Positions 10,766-21,082 of a DNA stretch of 64,000 nt are shown one piece after another. Origin of the DNA: Bin5 sp965220715 (GTDB taxonomy: Bacteria; Chloroflexota; Anaerolineae; Caldilineales; Caldilineaceae); NCBI GenBank assembly GCA_965220715.1, contig OZ244843.1:4464001-4528000 (forward strand), in the 5' to 3' direction. The translations under genes and the position numbers were made by a program. Below the pieces are notes generated by a model. The model was not told the DNA's origin. It saw nothing but the letters and a program-made list of their open reading frames with translations, and did not search any database. Within the stretch, counting starts at the first letter, position 1; each line of letters opens with the position of its first letter.

Positions 10766-11788
10766 ATGGATGAACTGCTCGAGAAACTATCCAACGCCCG
10801 CGGGGTCGCGGGGCAGGAGGGCGAGGTACGGGCCATCCTGCGAGAGGAACTTGCCCCCCATGTGGAGGAACTCACGGTCGACTCGATCGGCAATCTGATT
10901 GTTCGCAAACGGGGTTCGAACGCGCCAAGTCAGCATCGAGTGATGCTCGCCGCGCACATGGACGAAGTGGGCGGAATGGTGATGCGCAGCAATTCCGACG
11001 GCACGCTGAAGTTCCGCAGTGTCGGCGGCCTGGACCCACGTATTTTGCCCGGCAAACGGGTAACGATCGGCGCGCAAGCGGTGCCAGGTGTGATCATGCG
11101 GGCCCCACATGCGGCCCGGTCCGGCAAGCGGGTGATGCCGATCTCCGATCTCCTCATCGACACGGGAGGCGCAGGTGGTATTGAGCCGGGTGACATGATC
11201 ACTTTTGAGAGCGCCTACGAGCAGTACGGGCGTCTTCTGAAGGGCAAAGCCTTTGACGATCGGGTAGGTTGCTACATCCTTGTCGAGTTGTTGAAAGGCG
11301 AGTTTCCCTGCGAGTTGGTGGGGGTTTTCACTGTCCAGGAGGAGATTGGACTGCGCGGCGCGGGGGTGGCCGCCTACGCGGTCCAGCCGGATATCGCGGT
11401 TGCGCTCGAAGGCACCGTCGCCGATGATCTGCCGCGTCAGGAGGACGTAAGTCCGACGACTGAGCTGGGCAAAGGTCCGGCCATTTCGGTGATGGACCGC
11501 AGTGCCCTTGCCGACCGCCGCCTTGTCCGCATCCTGACGGCGACCGCGGCCGCCCACGACATCCCCTGGCAGTTCAAACAGCCCGGAGTCGGCGGTACCG
11601 ACGTAGGCAGCATCCATCTGGCGCGCGCGGGCGTGCCCGCGGTGGCGGTGGCAGTGCCATGCCGCTATATCCACACGCCGGCGGCACTGATGGACCCCAC
11701 CGATGTGAAGAATACAATCCAGCTGATGAGCGAGGCTTTATCCGGCCCGTTGGGTCGGCCATTGGGGGCCGAGCGGAGCGAAGAATGA
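10766..11788 (+). CDS. M42 family aminopeptidase, paralogue 2
   Basis: A 340-residue M42 peptidase. Ligand motifs are HMDEVG, GKAFDDRVG, FTVQEEIGLRG and YIHTPAAL; the fourth ligand position reads VALEGT, so a glutamate replaces the aspartate of the two neighbours. That Asp/Glu choice varies within the family and may tune metal or substrate preference. The ATG chosen aligns with the family N-terminus (MDELLEKLSNARGVAGQEG); an in-frame TTG at 10715 would add 17 residues. Its stop overlaps the next start in ATGA, so the third paralogue is coupled to it. Confidence 0.92.
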   Translation: MDELLEKLSNARGVAGQEGEVRAILREELAPHVEELTVDSIGNLIVRKRGSNAPSQHRVMLAAHMDEVGGMVMRSNSDGTLKFRSVGGLDPRILPGKRVTIGAQAVPGVIMRAPHAARSGKRVMPISDLLIDTGGAGGIEPGDMITFESAYEQYGRLLKGKAFDDRVGCYILVELLKGEFPCELVGVFTVQEEIGLRGAGVAAYAVQPDIAVALEGTVADDLPRQEDVSPTTELGKGPAISVMDRSALADRRLVRILTATAAAHDIPWQFKQPGVGGTDVGSIHLARAGVPAVAVAVPCRYIHTPAALMDPTDVKNTIQLMSEALSGPLGRPLGAERSEE

Positions 11789-12783
11789 AAGAATTGATAG
11801 AGGACTTGTGTGGTGTTTTCGGCCCCAGCGGGCAAGAGGAACGGATCAGCGAAGCCATCGTCCAACATTTGGAAGGCTTGGTCGATGAAGTACGGAGCGA
11901 CAAGCTGGGCAACCTGATTGCGGTCAAACGTCCGACCGACAGCGGCGCGAACGGCAAGCGGATCATGCTGGCCGCGCACATGGACGAGATCGGCGTGATG
12001 GTGACTCACGTGGACGCGCAGGGTTTCTGCCGCTTTACGACGATGGGAGGCGTGATAACACAAACGCTGATCGGCAGCCGGGTTGAATTTGCCAACGGCG
12101 TCGAGGGCGCGTTTGGGCTGGAAGGCAGGGCAGTGCCGCGCGATCGGCCGACCATGCAGAAGATGTTTCTGGACGTGGGCGCGACCGGCAAGGAAGATGC
12201 AAGGGTGCAGGTTGGCGATTCGGCGGTCTTCCGCAGTAGCTTCGGCGCGGTGGGCGACCGGCTGTTCGCTCCCAATCTCGATGATCGAATCGGCTGCGCC
12301 GTGCTGATCCAGACACTGCGCGAGCTGGAGAATTCCCCGCACGAGCTATTGGCCGTCTTTACCGTACAAGAAGAGGTGGGCGCGCGCGGGGCCACTACCG
12401 CCGGCTACGGGTTGGAGCCTGAGATCATCCTGGCGATCGACGTGACGGCTACCGGCGACTTTCCACAGGCGACCCCGATGGAGGTGGCGCTGGGCAATGG
12501 ACCGGCTATCAAGGTCATGGACAGGCGCATGATCGCCCATCCCAAGGTACGCGGCTGGCTGGAAAGCACGGCGCAAGCACACGACATTCCCTACCAGTTG
12601 GAGGTATTGGAGTACGGCTCGACCGACGCCTCCGCAGTGCAGATCAGCCGCGCAGGAGTCCCCGCGGGAACGGTCTCGATCCCCTGCCGCTATGTTCACA
12701 CCCCCTCGCAGGTGGCCGACTGTAACGACGCGCGCAACGCCGTGCGCCTGTTGGTGAGCGCGCTCAGCGGTGAACTTGCGTAG
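11785..12783 (+). CDS. M42 family aminopeptidase, paralogue 3
   Basis: A 332-residue M42 peptidase beginning MKELIEDLCGVFGPSGQEE, close to the family consensus. Metal-site motifs are HMDEIG, NLDDRIG, FTVQEEVGARG, AIDVTATGD and YVHTPSQV. The start overlaps the preceding stop by four bases and has GGAG upstream. Three adjacent paralogues with different specificity-pocket sequences suggest either a broad-range peptide degradation set or a mixed-subunit particle of the kind described for archaeal TET peptidases; the latter is inference. Confidence 0.92.
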   Translation: MKELIEDLCGVFGPSGQEERISEAIVQHLEGLVDEVRSDKLGNLIAVKRPTDSGANGKRIMLAAHMDEIGVMVTHVDAQGFCRFTTMGGVITQTLIGSRVEFANGVEGAFGLEGRAVPRDRPTMQKMFLDVGATGKEDARVQVGDSAVFRSSFGAVGDRLFAPNLDDRIGCAVLIQTLRELENSPHELLAVFTVQEEVGARGATTAGYGLEPEIILAIDVTATGDFPQATPMEVALGNGPAIKVMDRRMIAHPKVRGWLESTAQAHDIPYQLEVLEYGSTDASAVQISRAGVPAGTVSIPCRYVHTPSQVADCNDARNAVRLLVSALSGELA

Positions 12784-12844
12784 CGAACGGCAAAGGAAGT
12801 GGATAGTCTCGAAAGCCCAACACTAACCACTGGTCACTGCAGGT

Positions 12845-13948
12845 ATGTTTCGCCAAATCGCCGACAACCTGACCGCGTGGCATGCGCAACAACTGCGGGA
12901 TCTGCCCTGGCGCATCGGACCAGCCGGCGCACGCGACGCGTATGCGGTCTGGGTAAGCGAAGTCATGGCTCAGCAAACGCAACTGACGGTTGTCGTCGAT
13001 TATTTCAACCGTTGGATGGAACGCTTTCCGACGGTGGAGGCGCTGGCCGAAGCGGACCAGCAGGAGGTCCTGAAACTGTGGGAGGGGCTGGGCTACTACA
13101 GCCGGGCCAGGAATCTGCATCGAGCCGCGCAGGTCGTCACCGCCGAGTTCGGCGGGCAGTTGCCTCGCACGCGACAGGAGCTACTGCTGCTGCCCGGCAT
13201 CGGCGAATATACGGCCGGCGCGATCCTAAGTCTGGCTTTTGGGCTGCCCGAACCGATAGTCGACGCCAATGCCAAACGAGTCTTCAGCCGCCTTTGGGAT
13301 ATTGACGAGTCGATTGGTCTCCGGTCCACGGAAAAGCGGCTCTGGAGGCTGTCCCGCCAACTTGTAGAGACGGCGGCGCAGCCCGGCGCTGTGAACGAAG
13401 GGCTGATGGAGTTGGGCGCACTCCTGTGCAGGCCCCGCAATCCACTCTGCCGGGATTGTCCCCTGCGGACCGATTGCCAGGCTTGCAAGCGCGGCGTTCA
13501 GAACCAGCGGCCCGTTCGCCCTCCCCGCGAGGTCGCCCCCCACTTAGAGGTTGCCGCCGCTGTAATCTGGGAAGGCGCGCCAGGCGTCTCCCGTATGGTG
13601 ATCAGCCAACGCCCTGAAAAAGGTCTCCTCGGCGGACTGTGGTCGTTTCCTCACGGCACAAGAGAGCCAGTCGACAAGGATCTGCCCTCTTGTTTGCGCC
13701 GTGTGATCGGCCAGGCACTGGGCGTGCCCATCACGGTGGGTGAACAGGTGACAACGGTAGAGCATGCGTTTACGCATTTCCGCATGTCACTGTCCGCCTT
13801 CCACGCGCGGATTTGCGCGGGGAGCCCCCGGGCCATCGGCGTCGACAACTGGTGCTGGACCACGCTGGATGAAGTCGAACAGTTCCCCTGTCCCGTACCC
13901 GATCGCAAGATTATCAACGCCCTGCGCGATATGTCAGAGAAGGTGTAG
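12845..13948 (+). CDS. mutY: A/G-specific adenine DNA glycosylase
   Basis: A 367-residue base-excision repair enzyme that removes adenine opposite 8-oxoguanine. The N-terminal domain contains PWRIG, the family motif VSEVMAQQTQ with catalytic glutamate, the helix-hairpin-helix LPGIGEYTAGAILSLAFG followed by the catalytic aspartate in IVDANAKRV, and the iron-sulfur loop C-x6-C-x2-C-x5-C (CRPRNPLCRDCPLRTDC). The C-terminal 130 residues form a NUDIX-like 8-oxoguanine recognition domain (GLLGGLWSFPHG, then EHAFTHFRMSL). Length is normal. The HtrA-like gene begins ten bases downstream. Confidence 0.95.
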   Translation: MFRQIADNLTAWHAQQLRDLPWRIGPAGARDAYAVWVSEVMAQQTQLTVVVDYFNRWMERFPTVEALAEADQQEVLKLWEGLGYYSRARNLHRAAQVVTAEFGGQLPRTRQELLLLPGIGEYTAGAILSLAFGLPEPIVDANAKRVFSRLWDIDESIGLRSTEKRLWRLSRQLVETAAQPGAVNEGLMELGALLCRPRNPLCRDCPLRTDCQACKRGVQNQRPVRPPREVAPHLEVAAAVIWEGAPGVSRMVISQRPEKGLLGGLWSFPHGTREPVDKDLPSCLRRVIGQALGVPITVGEQVTTVEHAFTHFRMSLSAFHARICAGSPRAIGVDNWCWTTLDEVEQFPCPVPDRKIINALRDMSEKV

Positions 13949-13958
13949 GCGCCCACGA

Positions 13959-15149
13959 ATGCGTATGCGATTAGCTGTCTTCTTTTCACTGAGCAGGATC
14001 GTCCTATGCGTTTCGACCTGCTTCCTAGTGGTAGGCTGTGCCCCATTCGAGCTAACCCCGGCTCCCATCCAGGCCACGTCCGCGCCCCTTGCCACACCAG
14101 AGCCGGCGGCCCCTTTGCCCGCGCCGACCCTGGACATTGACGAGCAGGGGCTGGACATCGCTGAACGGCGCCTGGTGGATCTGTACAGGCGTGTCGCTCC
14201 GGCGGTTGTGACTGTGACAACGCACGCGCAACGAAGCGGCTTTTTCGCCGAAATGGTCCCGCGCGAAGGATTCGGCTCCGGCTTCGTGATCGACGAAGAT
14301 GGACACATTCTTACAAACTATCACGTCATCGAAGGCGCGCAGCAGATCGAGGTCGAATTTGAGGAAGGAGTTGCTTTTCCAGCGCTGGTGGTCGGCCATG
14401 ACCGCCGCCTCGACTTGGCGCTGCTGAAGATCGACGCGCCGGCCGACCTGCTGCAACCGGTCGAATTCGGCAGTTCCGCCGACTTACAGGTGGGACAACG
14501 GGCCAACACAATCGGCAACCCATTCGGCCATTACAGCCGCTCTCTCACTACAGGTGTGATCAGCGGTCTGGAGCGCACGCTGGAAGCAGGCGGGGACCGA
14601 TTCGTCGGCGGCATCATCCAGCTCGATGCGGCAGTCAATCAGGGCAACTCCGGCGGCCCAGTGCTGGACAGTTCCGGACGCGTAATTGGCATCATCACTG
14701 CGCTCTTCAGCCGCAACGGCGCCAACACCGGCGTCAGTTTCGCATTACCAGTCGATACGATCGTGCGGGCGCTGCCCGAACTCATGACCCTTGGCCGCTA
14801 CCGACATCCTTACCTTGGCGTCCGCATTGGTTATCAGATCACGTCCCAAATGGCGGCCGCTCTCGACCTGCCGGTGGAAGAAGGACTGCTGCTCGTGCAG
14901 TTGGAGCGCGGCAGCCCCTTGGACCGGGTCGGTGTACGGGGGGCGCAGCAGCGGATTGTCCTGTGGAACCGTCAGGTTTACGTCGGCGGCGACATACTCA
15001 CCGCGATCGACGGTCACCCTGTCAGGAGCCAGAAGGCGTTGCAGCTTCGATTGGGGGCGTTGCAGGTGGGCGACGAAGTGACCGTATACCTTTTGCGGGG
15101 GAACACGTCGTACGAGGCGCGAGTAAGTCTGGCCGAAGATCCGGAGTAG
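13959..15149 (+). CDS. HtrA/DegP-like serine protease, lipoprotein
   Basis: A 396-residue trypsin-fold protease with one PDZ domain. The N-terminus is a lipoprotein signal (about 25 residues ending in VVGC), so the mature protein is anchored outside the cytoplasmic membrane. A proline/alanine-rich linker spans residues 30-55. The catalytic triad is H in LTNYHVIEGA, D in RRLDLALLKI and S in QGNSGGPVLD. The PDZ domain near residues 290-390 includes YLGVRIGY and GDILTAIDGHPV. It likely degrades misfolded envelope proteins. It ends 3 bases from the convergent clpX stop. Confidence 0.93.
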   Translation: MRMRLAVFFSLSRIVLCVSTCFLVVGCAPFELTPAPIQATSAPLATPEPAAPLPAPTLDIDEQGLDIAERRLVDLYRRVAPAVVTVTTHAQRSGFFAEMVPREGFGSGFVIDEDGHILTNYHVIEGAQQIEVEFEEGVAFPALVVGHDRRLDLALLKIDAPADLLQPVEFGSSADLQVGQRANTIGNPFGHYSRSLTTGVISGLERTLEAGGDRFVGGIIQLDAAVNQGNSGGPVLDSSGRVIGIITALFSRNGANTGVSFALPVDTIVRALPELMTLGRYRHPYLGVRIGYQITSQMAAALDLPVEEGLLLVQLERGSPLDRVGVRGAQQRIVLWNRQVYVGGDILTAIDGHPVRSQKALQLRLGALQVGDEVTVYLLRGNTSYEARVSLAEDPE

Positions 15150-15152
15150 CGG

Positions 15153-16655
<1,503 letters not shown>

Positions 16656-16783
16656 GGCGTATCCAGGTTCAAATTCTGTTTCAATTCAGGGCACTTTGCT
16701 GGCAGCTTAAGGGCCGGCGAGCCTTCATTGCCAACTTCCAGCTCAGGCGGTTTACGAGGTTACGGCTGCCAAAGCCTACACGC

Positions 16784-17611
16784 TCATTCAAGCGGTGCTT
16801 GTTTTTTGCCGTCGGCAGCGGCCTCTTCCCCAGCGGCCTCCTCGGCAACGGCCTCTGTACCATTCTGACTGGGCACACTTGCCTGGCCATTTACCATGGA
16901 GACGATATCGCTACTGTCGCCGAGCACCTCGTCAACCAGGCCGAAGTCACGGGCTTCGATTGCGTTCATCCAGCGGTCGCGCTGGAAAATCTCTTCGATC
17001 TCCTGCCAAACGTGGCCGGTGTTCTGAGCGACGATATGGAAAAGCTGGGTTTGGAGTCGCTCCTGCTCGCGTAGGGCGATGCGTACGTCCTCGGTATAAC
17101 CCTGCGCGCCGCCGCCGGCCGGGTGCATGTGAATCGTTGCATGGGGCAGGGCGTAGCGCTTGCCCTTTGTGCCGGAGGAGAGCAGAACGGTACCCATGCT
17201 GGCCGTCACGCCGACAGCAAACGTATGTATCGGCGTCTTGATCATTTTCATCGTGTCATAAATGGCCAAGCCGGCGTAAATAAGGCCGCCCGGGCTGTTG
17301 ATGAACATCTGGATCGGTTGGTTCGGGTCTTCAGAACTCAGGTAGAGCAACTGGGCAACGATCAGATTGGCTACCTGGTCGGAAAGCGGCATGCCGAGAA
17401 AGATAATGCGTTCCTTCAGCAGGAGGCTGTAGATATCATAGGCGCGCTCGCCCCGGCCCGTACTCTCGATAACCATCGGCACGATATTCGACGGCGTCAG
17501 GCCGCCCATCTGAAACTGGTTGCCGGGAAGGCCCGTCCAACCCTGCGATTCAGCATTGTTTGGCGTTTCCGGCGGCTGGCCCGCATGAGATTCGTTGAAC
17601 GGATGAAACAT
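16784..17611 (-). CDS. clpP: ATP-dependent Clp protease proteolytic subunit
   Basis: A 275-residue serine peptidase that assembles into the ClpP barrel and degrades substrates fed by ClpX. The triad is Ser138 (GVTASMG), His163 (IHMHPAGGG) and Asp212 (RDRWMNA). Compared with the usual 195-210 residues it has a 45-residue N-terminal segment without homology and an acidic/alanine-rich C-terminal tail of about 35 residues. The start has AGGGAG upstream; a longer frame to 17719 lacks a ribosome site. The order tig, clpP, clpX is the classical arrangement. Confidence 0.95.
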   Translation of the reverse strand: MFHPFNESHAGQPPETPNNAESQGWTGLPGNQFQMGGLTPSNIVPMVIESTGRGERAYDIYSLLLKERIIFLGMPLSDQVANLIVAQLLYLSSEDPNQPIQMFINSPGGLIYAGLAIYDTMKMIKTPIHTFAVGVTASMGTVLLSSGTKGKRYALPHATIHMHPAGGGAQGYTEDVRIALREQERLQTQLFHIVAQNTGHVWQEIEEIFQRDRWMNAIEARDFGLVDEVLGDSSDIVSMVNGQASVPSQNGTEAVAEEAAGEEAAADGKKQAPLE

Positions 17612-17776
17612 CTGGATCTCCCTTTTTCGGATGATGACAACGTCGTGAACTGGCTCCGAAACCAGCCAGAGGTGCGTCGAATCGACTATTCGGAACCGTA
17701 TTAAATGTAGGCGATGCACCTGCCGAGAAATGTAGGCGCCGCTCTATTCTCCGTTAGTCTTATGTTAGCGCCCGAT

Positions 17777-19243
17777 TCAGGATTCTGCGACCTCCTCGTT
17801 TGCCACTTCTGCAGCGGCGCCTTCTTCAACGGGCTCGGATTCGGCCGGCTCAGCATCCTCGGCCCCGTCCGCCTCCGCATCCGGCTCCGGCTCCGGCTCC
17901 GGTACCTCTTCGCCGCGGGCGATAGCCAATAGCATCTTGATCGATTTGTCTTTGAGAATTTCACTGTCAACAAGTGGGCGGCTGTTTTCGGCGCGCATCA
18001 TATCAAGCATGTCGGCACGCGCCTTTTCCGCTTCCTCATCAGCATCCTCCGGCAGTGGGCCGGCCACACTCCCGATATGTTCTTCAAATTCTTCGTCGCT
18101 GACTTCCAGTTTCTCGCACTTCGCGAACTCCACCAGCGCAAGCTCGATTTGCAGCGACTTTTCGGCATCTTCGCGCAGAGATTCGCGATACGCTTCGATC
18201 GTTTGGTTGGACATCTCCAGGTACTGCTCCATTCCCTGCAGGCCCATCTGACGGATTCGCATATCGAAGTTGCGCACCAACCGGTCAATCTCCAGGTCCA
18301 CCGCCACAGGTGGATAAACAACTTCGCTCATCTCGACCAGTTCCTGGAGTACTCCTTGTACATGTTCGGCTTCAGCCTGTTGTTTCGCTTCTTGCAGCAC
18401 GTTCTCACGAATATCATCGAGCAAGTCCCCGGCGGACTCAAAATCGGGGCCGAAGTTCTGCGCGATCTCATCGGTCACTTCAGCCGGCGTTTCGAAGGAC
18501 CGTGTTTTGTGGACTTTCACCGCGAACCGGACATTATTGCCGGCATACATGCTGGGGCTGTCTTCGGGCCAGGCGATCTCAAAGCTTTTTTCATCGCCGG
18601 GGGACAGGCCCACCAGCGCCTCATCCAGGCCAGCCGGTTCCATCGGGTTTTCCTGGTCCGGGGTTACGTCCCAATCTTCCTCATTGAAGACGACGGTATC
18701 GGTCTCTTTTCCTTCATCGTCCAGGACCGCGCCTCTCACGTCAATGGTCATCAGATCCCCATATTGGCTGGGGCGATCGGCCTCAACGTAGTCGGCATTC
18801 TGTTCGAGAATGGCTTGAACGCGCTCCTGGATCTGCTCTTCATCGGCCTCGGCTTCCACTGTTTCGACGCGCAGATCGCGGTAGTCGCCCAGCTTGACCT
18901 CTGGCGGTAAGGGTATCGTCAGGTGAAAGCGGACCGCCTGCTCCGTATCGACGTTATCAAGGCTTCCCATGAAGAAGGGTTCCAGGCCTTCCTGGTCGAG
19001 TGCTTCCTTGTAGACCTCCTGCCCCAGCTCATCGACAAATTCGCTGATAATCGCCTCTCGGCCCACGAATTGAAGCAGAATATGGAAAGGCGCGCGCCCC
19101 TTGCGGAAACCGGGGATGCGCACCTGCTGGGCGAGTTTGCGGGCGGCTTTACGCATCTCCTGATCGATGCGCTCGTCGGCAACTTCGATTGTCATGGAGA
19201 GTTGCCGACTATCCAGTGGTTCTGTAGTCACGGTCAAAGTCAT
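17777..19243 (-). CDS. tig: Trigger factor
   Basis: A 488-residue ribosome-associated chaperone. The N-terminal ribosome-binding domain contains the signature region VRIPGFRKGRAPFHILLQF (near residues 42-60). The central PPIase-like domain begins around VEADRPSQYGDLMTIDVRG, and the C-terminal helical arms follow from NFGPDFESAGDLLDDI. The last 55 residues are an acidic, proline/alanine-rich tail (PEPEPEPDAEADGAEDAEP) that most trigger factors lack. GAGAGG precedes the ATG. It heads the tig-clpP-clpX unit, linking folding of new chains with their degradation. Confidence 0.95.
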   Translation of the reverse strand: MTLTVTTEPLDSRQLSMTIEVADERIDQEMRKAARKLAQQVRIPGFRKGRAPFHILLQFVGREAIISEFVDELGQEVYKEALDQEGLEPFFMGSLDNVDTEQAVRFHLTIPLPPEVKLGDYRDLRVETVEAEADEEQIQERVQAILEQNADYVEADRPSQYGDLMTIDVRGAVLDDEGKETDTVVFNEEDWDVTPDQENPMEPAGLDEALVGLSPGDEKSFEIAWPEDSPSMYAGNNVRFAVKVHKTRSFETPAEVTDEIAQNFGPDFESAGDLLDDIRENVLQEAKQQAEAEHVQGVLQELVEMSEVVYPPVAVDLEIDRLVRNFDMRIRQMGLQGMEQYLEMSNQTIEAYRESLREDAEKSLQIELALVEFAKCEKLEVSDEEFEEHIGSVAGPLPEDADEEAEKARADMLDMMRAENSRPLVDSEILKDKSIKMLLAIARGEEVPEPEPEPDAEADGAEDAEPAESEPVEEGAAAEVANEEVAES

Positions 19244-19282
19244 CGTAACTTGCCTCTCATTTCTTGTCTCTGTAGCACGAGC

Positions 19283-19813
19283 CTAAAGGGCGTCGCCTCC
19301 AAGCGTAAGGATTGTCAGAAGAGGACCGGCGGCGAAGTGTTCCTTCTTCGCCACAATGCCGTATAAATACAGTGCGCCGAGCGTGGCAACGTAGGTGATA
19401 ATGCCGGCCGGGCCGAGTGCGAGGATGATCGATAGTGAAATGATCACGCACAAGAACAAGCCGGTGAACAGCCAGATTACGGATACAGTCTTTGTGCAGC
19501 GTCCCCACTTCGGCACGTCTATCAGCGCGAATCCGCGCCATTTCCCGGGAAAGAGATCGAATGCCAAATGCATGGCTACTCCAGCCGAAAAGCCGGCGAC
19601 TAACCAGTCTGCCCATTCAACTTGCGTAAGAACCCCTCCGATCAACAGCAGGCCGGGTATCAGGAAGCTGTGGGTTACGGCCGACCTGTGGCGAAGGCGG
19701 GAAAACGCAAACCTGTCAATGTCCGGAAACTGGCTGCCCAGCAACGCTCCGACCGCAAAGCAAGCGATGCCGATCGCTATTGTCAGCACGTCCGGGCTGG
19801 CGAATTCGAGCAC
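19283..19813 (-). CDS. YdjM/DUF457-like membrane-bound metal-dependent hydrolase
   Basis: A 176-residue membrane protein with about four helices. It shows the DUF457/YdjM pattern: a short metal-binding PDID after the first helix (GSQFPDIDRF), RHRSAVTHS with two histidines, and a further HLAFDLFP motif. Members are predicted metal-dependent hydrolases of the cytoplasmic membrane, and the biological substrate is not established. It starts with GTG preceded by AGGA and ends 39 bases before tig on the same strand, so it may be cotranscribed with tig-clpPX. Confidence 0.75.
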   Translation of the reverse strand: MLEFASPDVLTIAIGIACFAVGALLGSQFPDIDRFAFSRLRHRSAVTHSFLIPGLLLIGGVLTQVEWADWLVAGFSAGVAMHLAFDLFPGKWRGFALIDVPKWGRCTKTVSVIWLFTGLFLCVIISLSIILALGPAGIITYVATLGALYLYGIVAKKEHFAAGPLLTILTLGGDAL

Positions 19814-20219
19814 GTGGTGCGTCCTGAGTCACTGATGGGCGTCCAAATTCCGCTTGCGCGGCGCGATGCCGGTAGACCGCACAAAATCTTACTAAAAATT
19901 GGAGCGCCAACCTTCAGTATAGCACACCAGAGATTACACTCCCCAAAACGAATGGGTTTTTGTGGGCGGAAACCAAACAGTGGGAGTCATGTCAGGGCGG
20001 GCCGCTTGTTGGAAGAGGACGTGTGCTGCCGCTGGCGCGAAGGCACACATTTCTTGCGTGGGCTACGCGGTTGTCCTGTCGACGGGGATGTGAGGAGACG
20101 CCCCATTGAAGTGATCTAAGCTTGATATACAGTATCATTATTGATATTATGGTCAGTGTGGAAAGCACCCAGGAAGTCCTCCAGAGACTTGGCCTGGAAC
20201 TGAGCAAGCTGGAAGCACA
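19814..20219. other. Intergenic region, 406 bases
   Basis: No convincing gene. The first half lies between two minus-strand genes. The right end holds an AT-rich patch with a good plus-strand promoter (20122-20150) and the repeated heptamer TTGATAT. A 26-residue open stretch after the ATG at 20150 (MVSVESTQEVLQRLGLELSK) looks protein-like but then runs antisense into the next lipoprotein gene, so it may be a remnant. Confidence 0.5.
20122..20150 (+). promoter_or_regulatory. Sigma-70-like promoter facing the lipoprotein genes
   Basis: TTGATA, a 17-base spacer and TATTAT match the consensus well on the plus strand. Within the spacer region TGATA-TACAG-TATCA is a 15-base inverted repeat that could be an operator. 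No intact plus-strand gene follows; transcription would run antisense into the lipoprotein gene whose 3' end is at 20220. Confidence 0.5.
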
Positions 20220-20582
20220 TCACATGTTAATGAGTACAAATGGAACCCCGAAGAATTGGTACGTTCCTTCTGTTCTGCCGCCGGCTTCGTCGATGATCTC
20301 TAGTATTGGGGCCACCTGACCTTGCCCGCCATGAAAAATCATAATGTATGCGCCATCGCCTTGTGGACACTCGGATATACCTGCCCCGTAGCTTAATCCT
20401 TTCTCCTCTAATCGTTTGATCAGGTCTGCTTGTTTTTCTAAGACCTGTTCAATTTCTTCGTAGGATGGGTAGTTCTGGCAGTTTGAATGGGGATACCCAA
20501 GATACCCACCCCAAAATCCATGAGGGCCGCAAGCTGATAAGAGTATGGCGGTGACAAATAGAGCAATTGGAAGTTTTCGCAT
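20220..20582 (-). CDS. Small lipoprotein, copy A of a tandem pair
   Basis: A 120-residue exported lipoprotein: the N-terminus MRKLPIALFVTAILLSAC is a type II signal peptide with lipobox LSAC. The mature part has a heptad-rich helix (EEIEQVLEKQADLIKRLEEKG), a cysteine shortly before it, a second cysteine (SECPQGDG) and the ending GTYQFFGVPFVLINM. The same layout occurs in the upstream neighbour (copy B), so the pair arose by duplication followed by strong divergence. The two mature cysteines may form a disulfide. Family and function are not recognised. An in-frame TTG two codons upstream is an alternative start. Confidence 0.75.
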   Translation of the reverse strand: MRKLPIALFVTAILLSACGPHGFWGGYLGYPHSNCQNYPSYEEIEQVLEKQADLIKRLEEKGLSYGAGISECPQGDGAYIMIFHGGQGQVAPILEIIDEAGGRTEGTYQFFGVPFVLINM

Positions 20583-20612
20583 CGCCAATCATCCTCTCTT
20601 TCGACTAGTGTT

Positions 20613-20987
20613 TTAGTGGCGCACGAACCTGAACGGGACACCGTAGAACATGGTCAAGCCTTCCGATCTTGCCCCATGCCCATCCAGAACGGCAAGCACC
20701 TGTTCTTCGTTGGCGATAAGGTTAATGTAGATAAGGGAACGGGTCTCGATTTCGCCTGCTTTCCTAGTATCACTGAACTTGACTGTTGTAGCGCACTGGA
20801 CTTCATGGGCGTAATCTATCAGCCGTTCTTCCTTTAACTTTTCGATGAGACTATCATGCTCTTTGAGAACCTGTTCGACCTTCTCGGTTGACGGAAGGCC
20901 GGCGCAACCATCATGCCCCCACCCATAGTTGACCGTGCAAGCAGATATAAGGCCGGCGGCGACGAGTACGGCAAGTAATTTTTTCAC
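20613..20987 (-). CDS. Small lipoprotein, copy B of a tandem pair
   Basis: A 124-residue lipoprotein starting with GTG (preceded by GAAGGA): MKKLLAVLVAAGLISAC is a signal peptide with lipobox ISAC. The mature region parallels copy A: cysteine, then STEKVEQVLKEHDSLIEKLKEE, a second cysteine in EVQCATTV, a central strand region (RSLIYINLIANEEQVLAVLD) and the ending GLTMFYGVPFRFVRH. The longer open frame up to 21146 would add a hydrophobic stretch unlike a normal N-terminus and was rejected. It is transcribed before copy A with a 30-base gap. Function unknown. Confidence 0.75.
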   Translation of the reverse strand: MKKLLAVLVAAGLISACTVNYGWGHDGCAGLPSTEKVEQVLKEHDSLIEKLKEERLIDYAHEVQCATTVKFSDTRKAGEIETRSLIYINLIANEEQVLAVLDGHGARSEGLTMFYGVPFRFVRH

Positions 20988-21029
20988 GGATAATTCCTTC
21001 TGTAGAATGAAATCATTAATATTTGACAA

Positions 21030-21038
21030 AGTATAACA
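21030..21038 (-). promoter_or_regulatory. Extended -10 promoter for the lipoprotein pair
   Basis: On the minus strand TGT-TATACT forms an extended -10 about 45 bases before the GTG start of copy B. The surroundings are AT-rich compared with the window. Confidence 0.45.
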
Positions 21039-21082
21039 GAATATGAAAAGGCAGGGTAAGCAAAGAGTGCGAGATACAAAGA

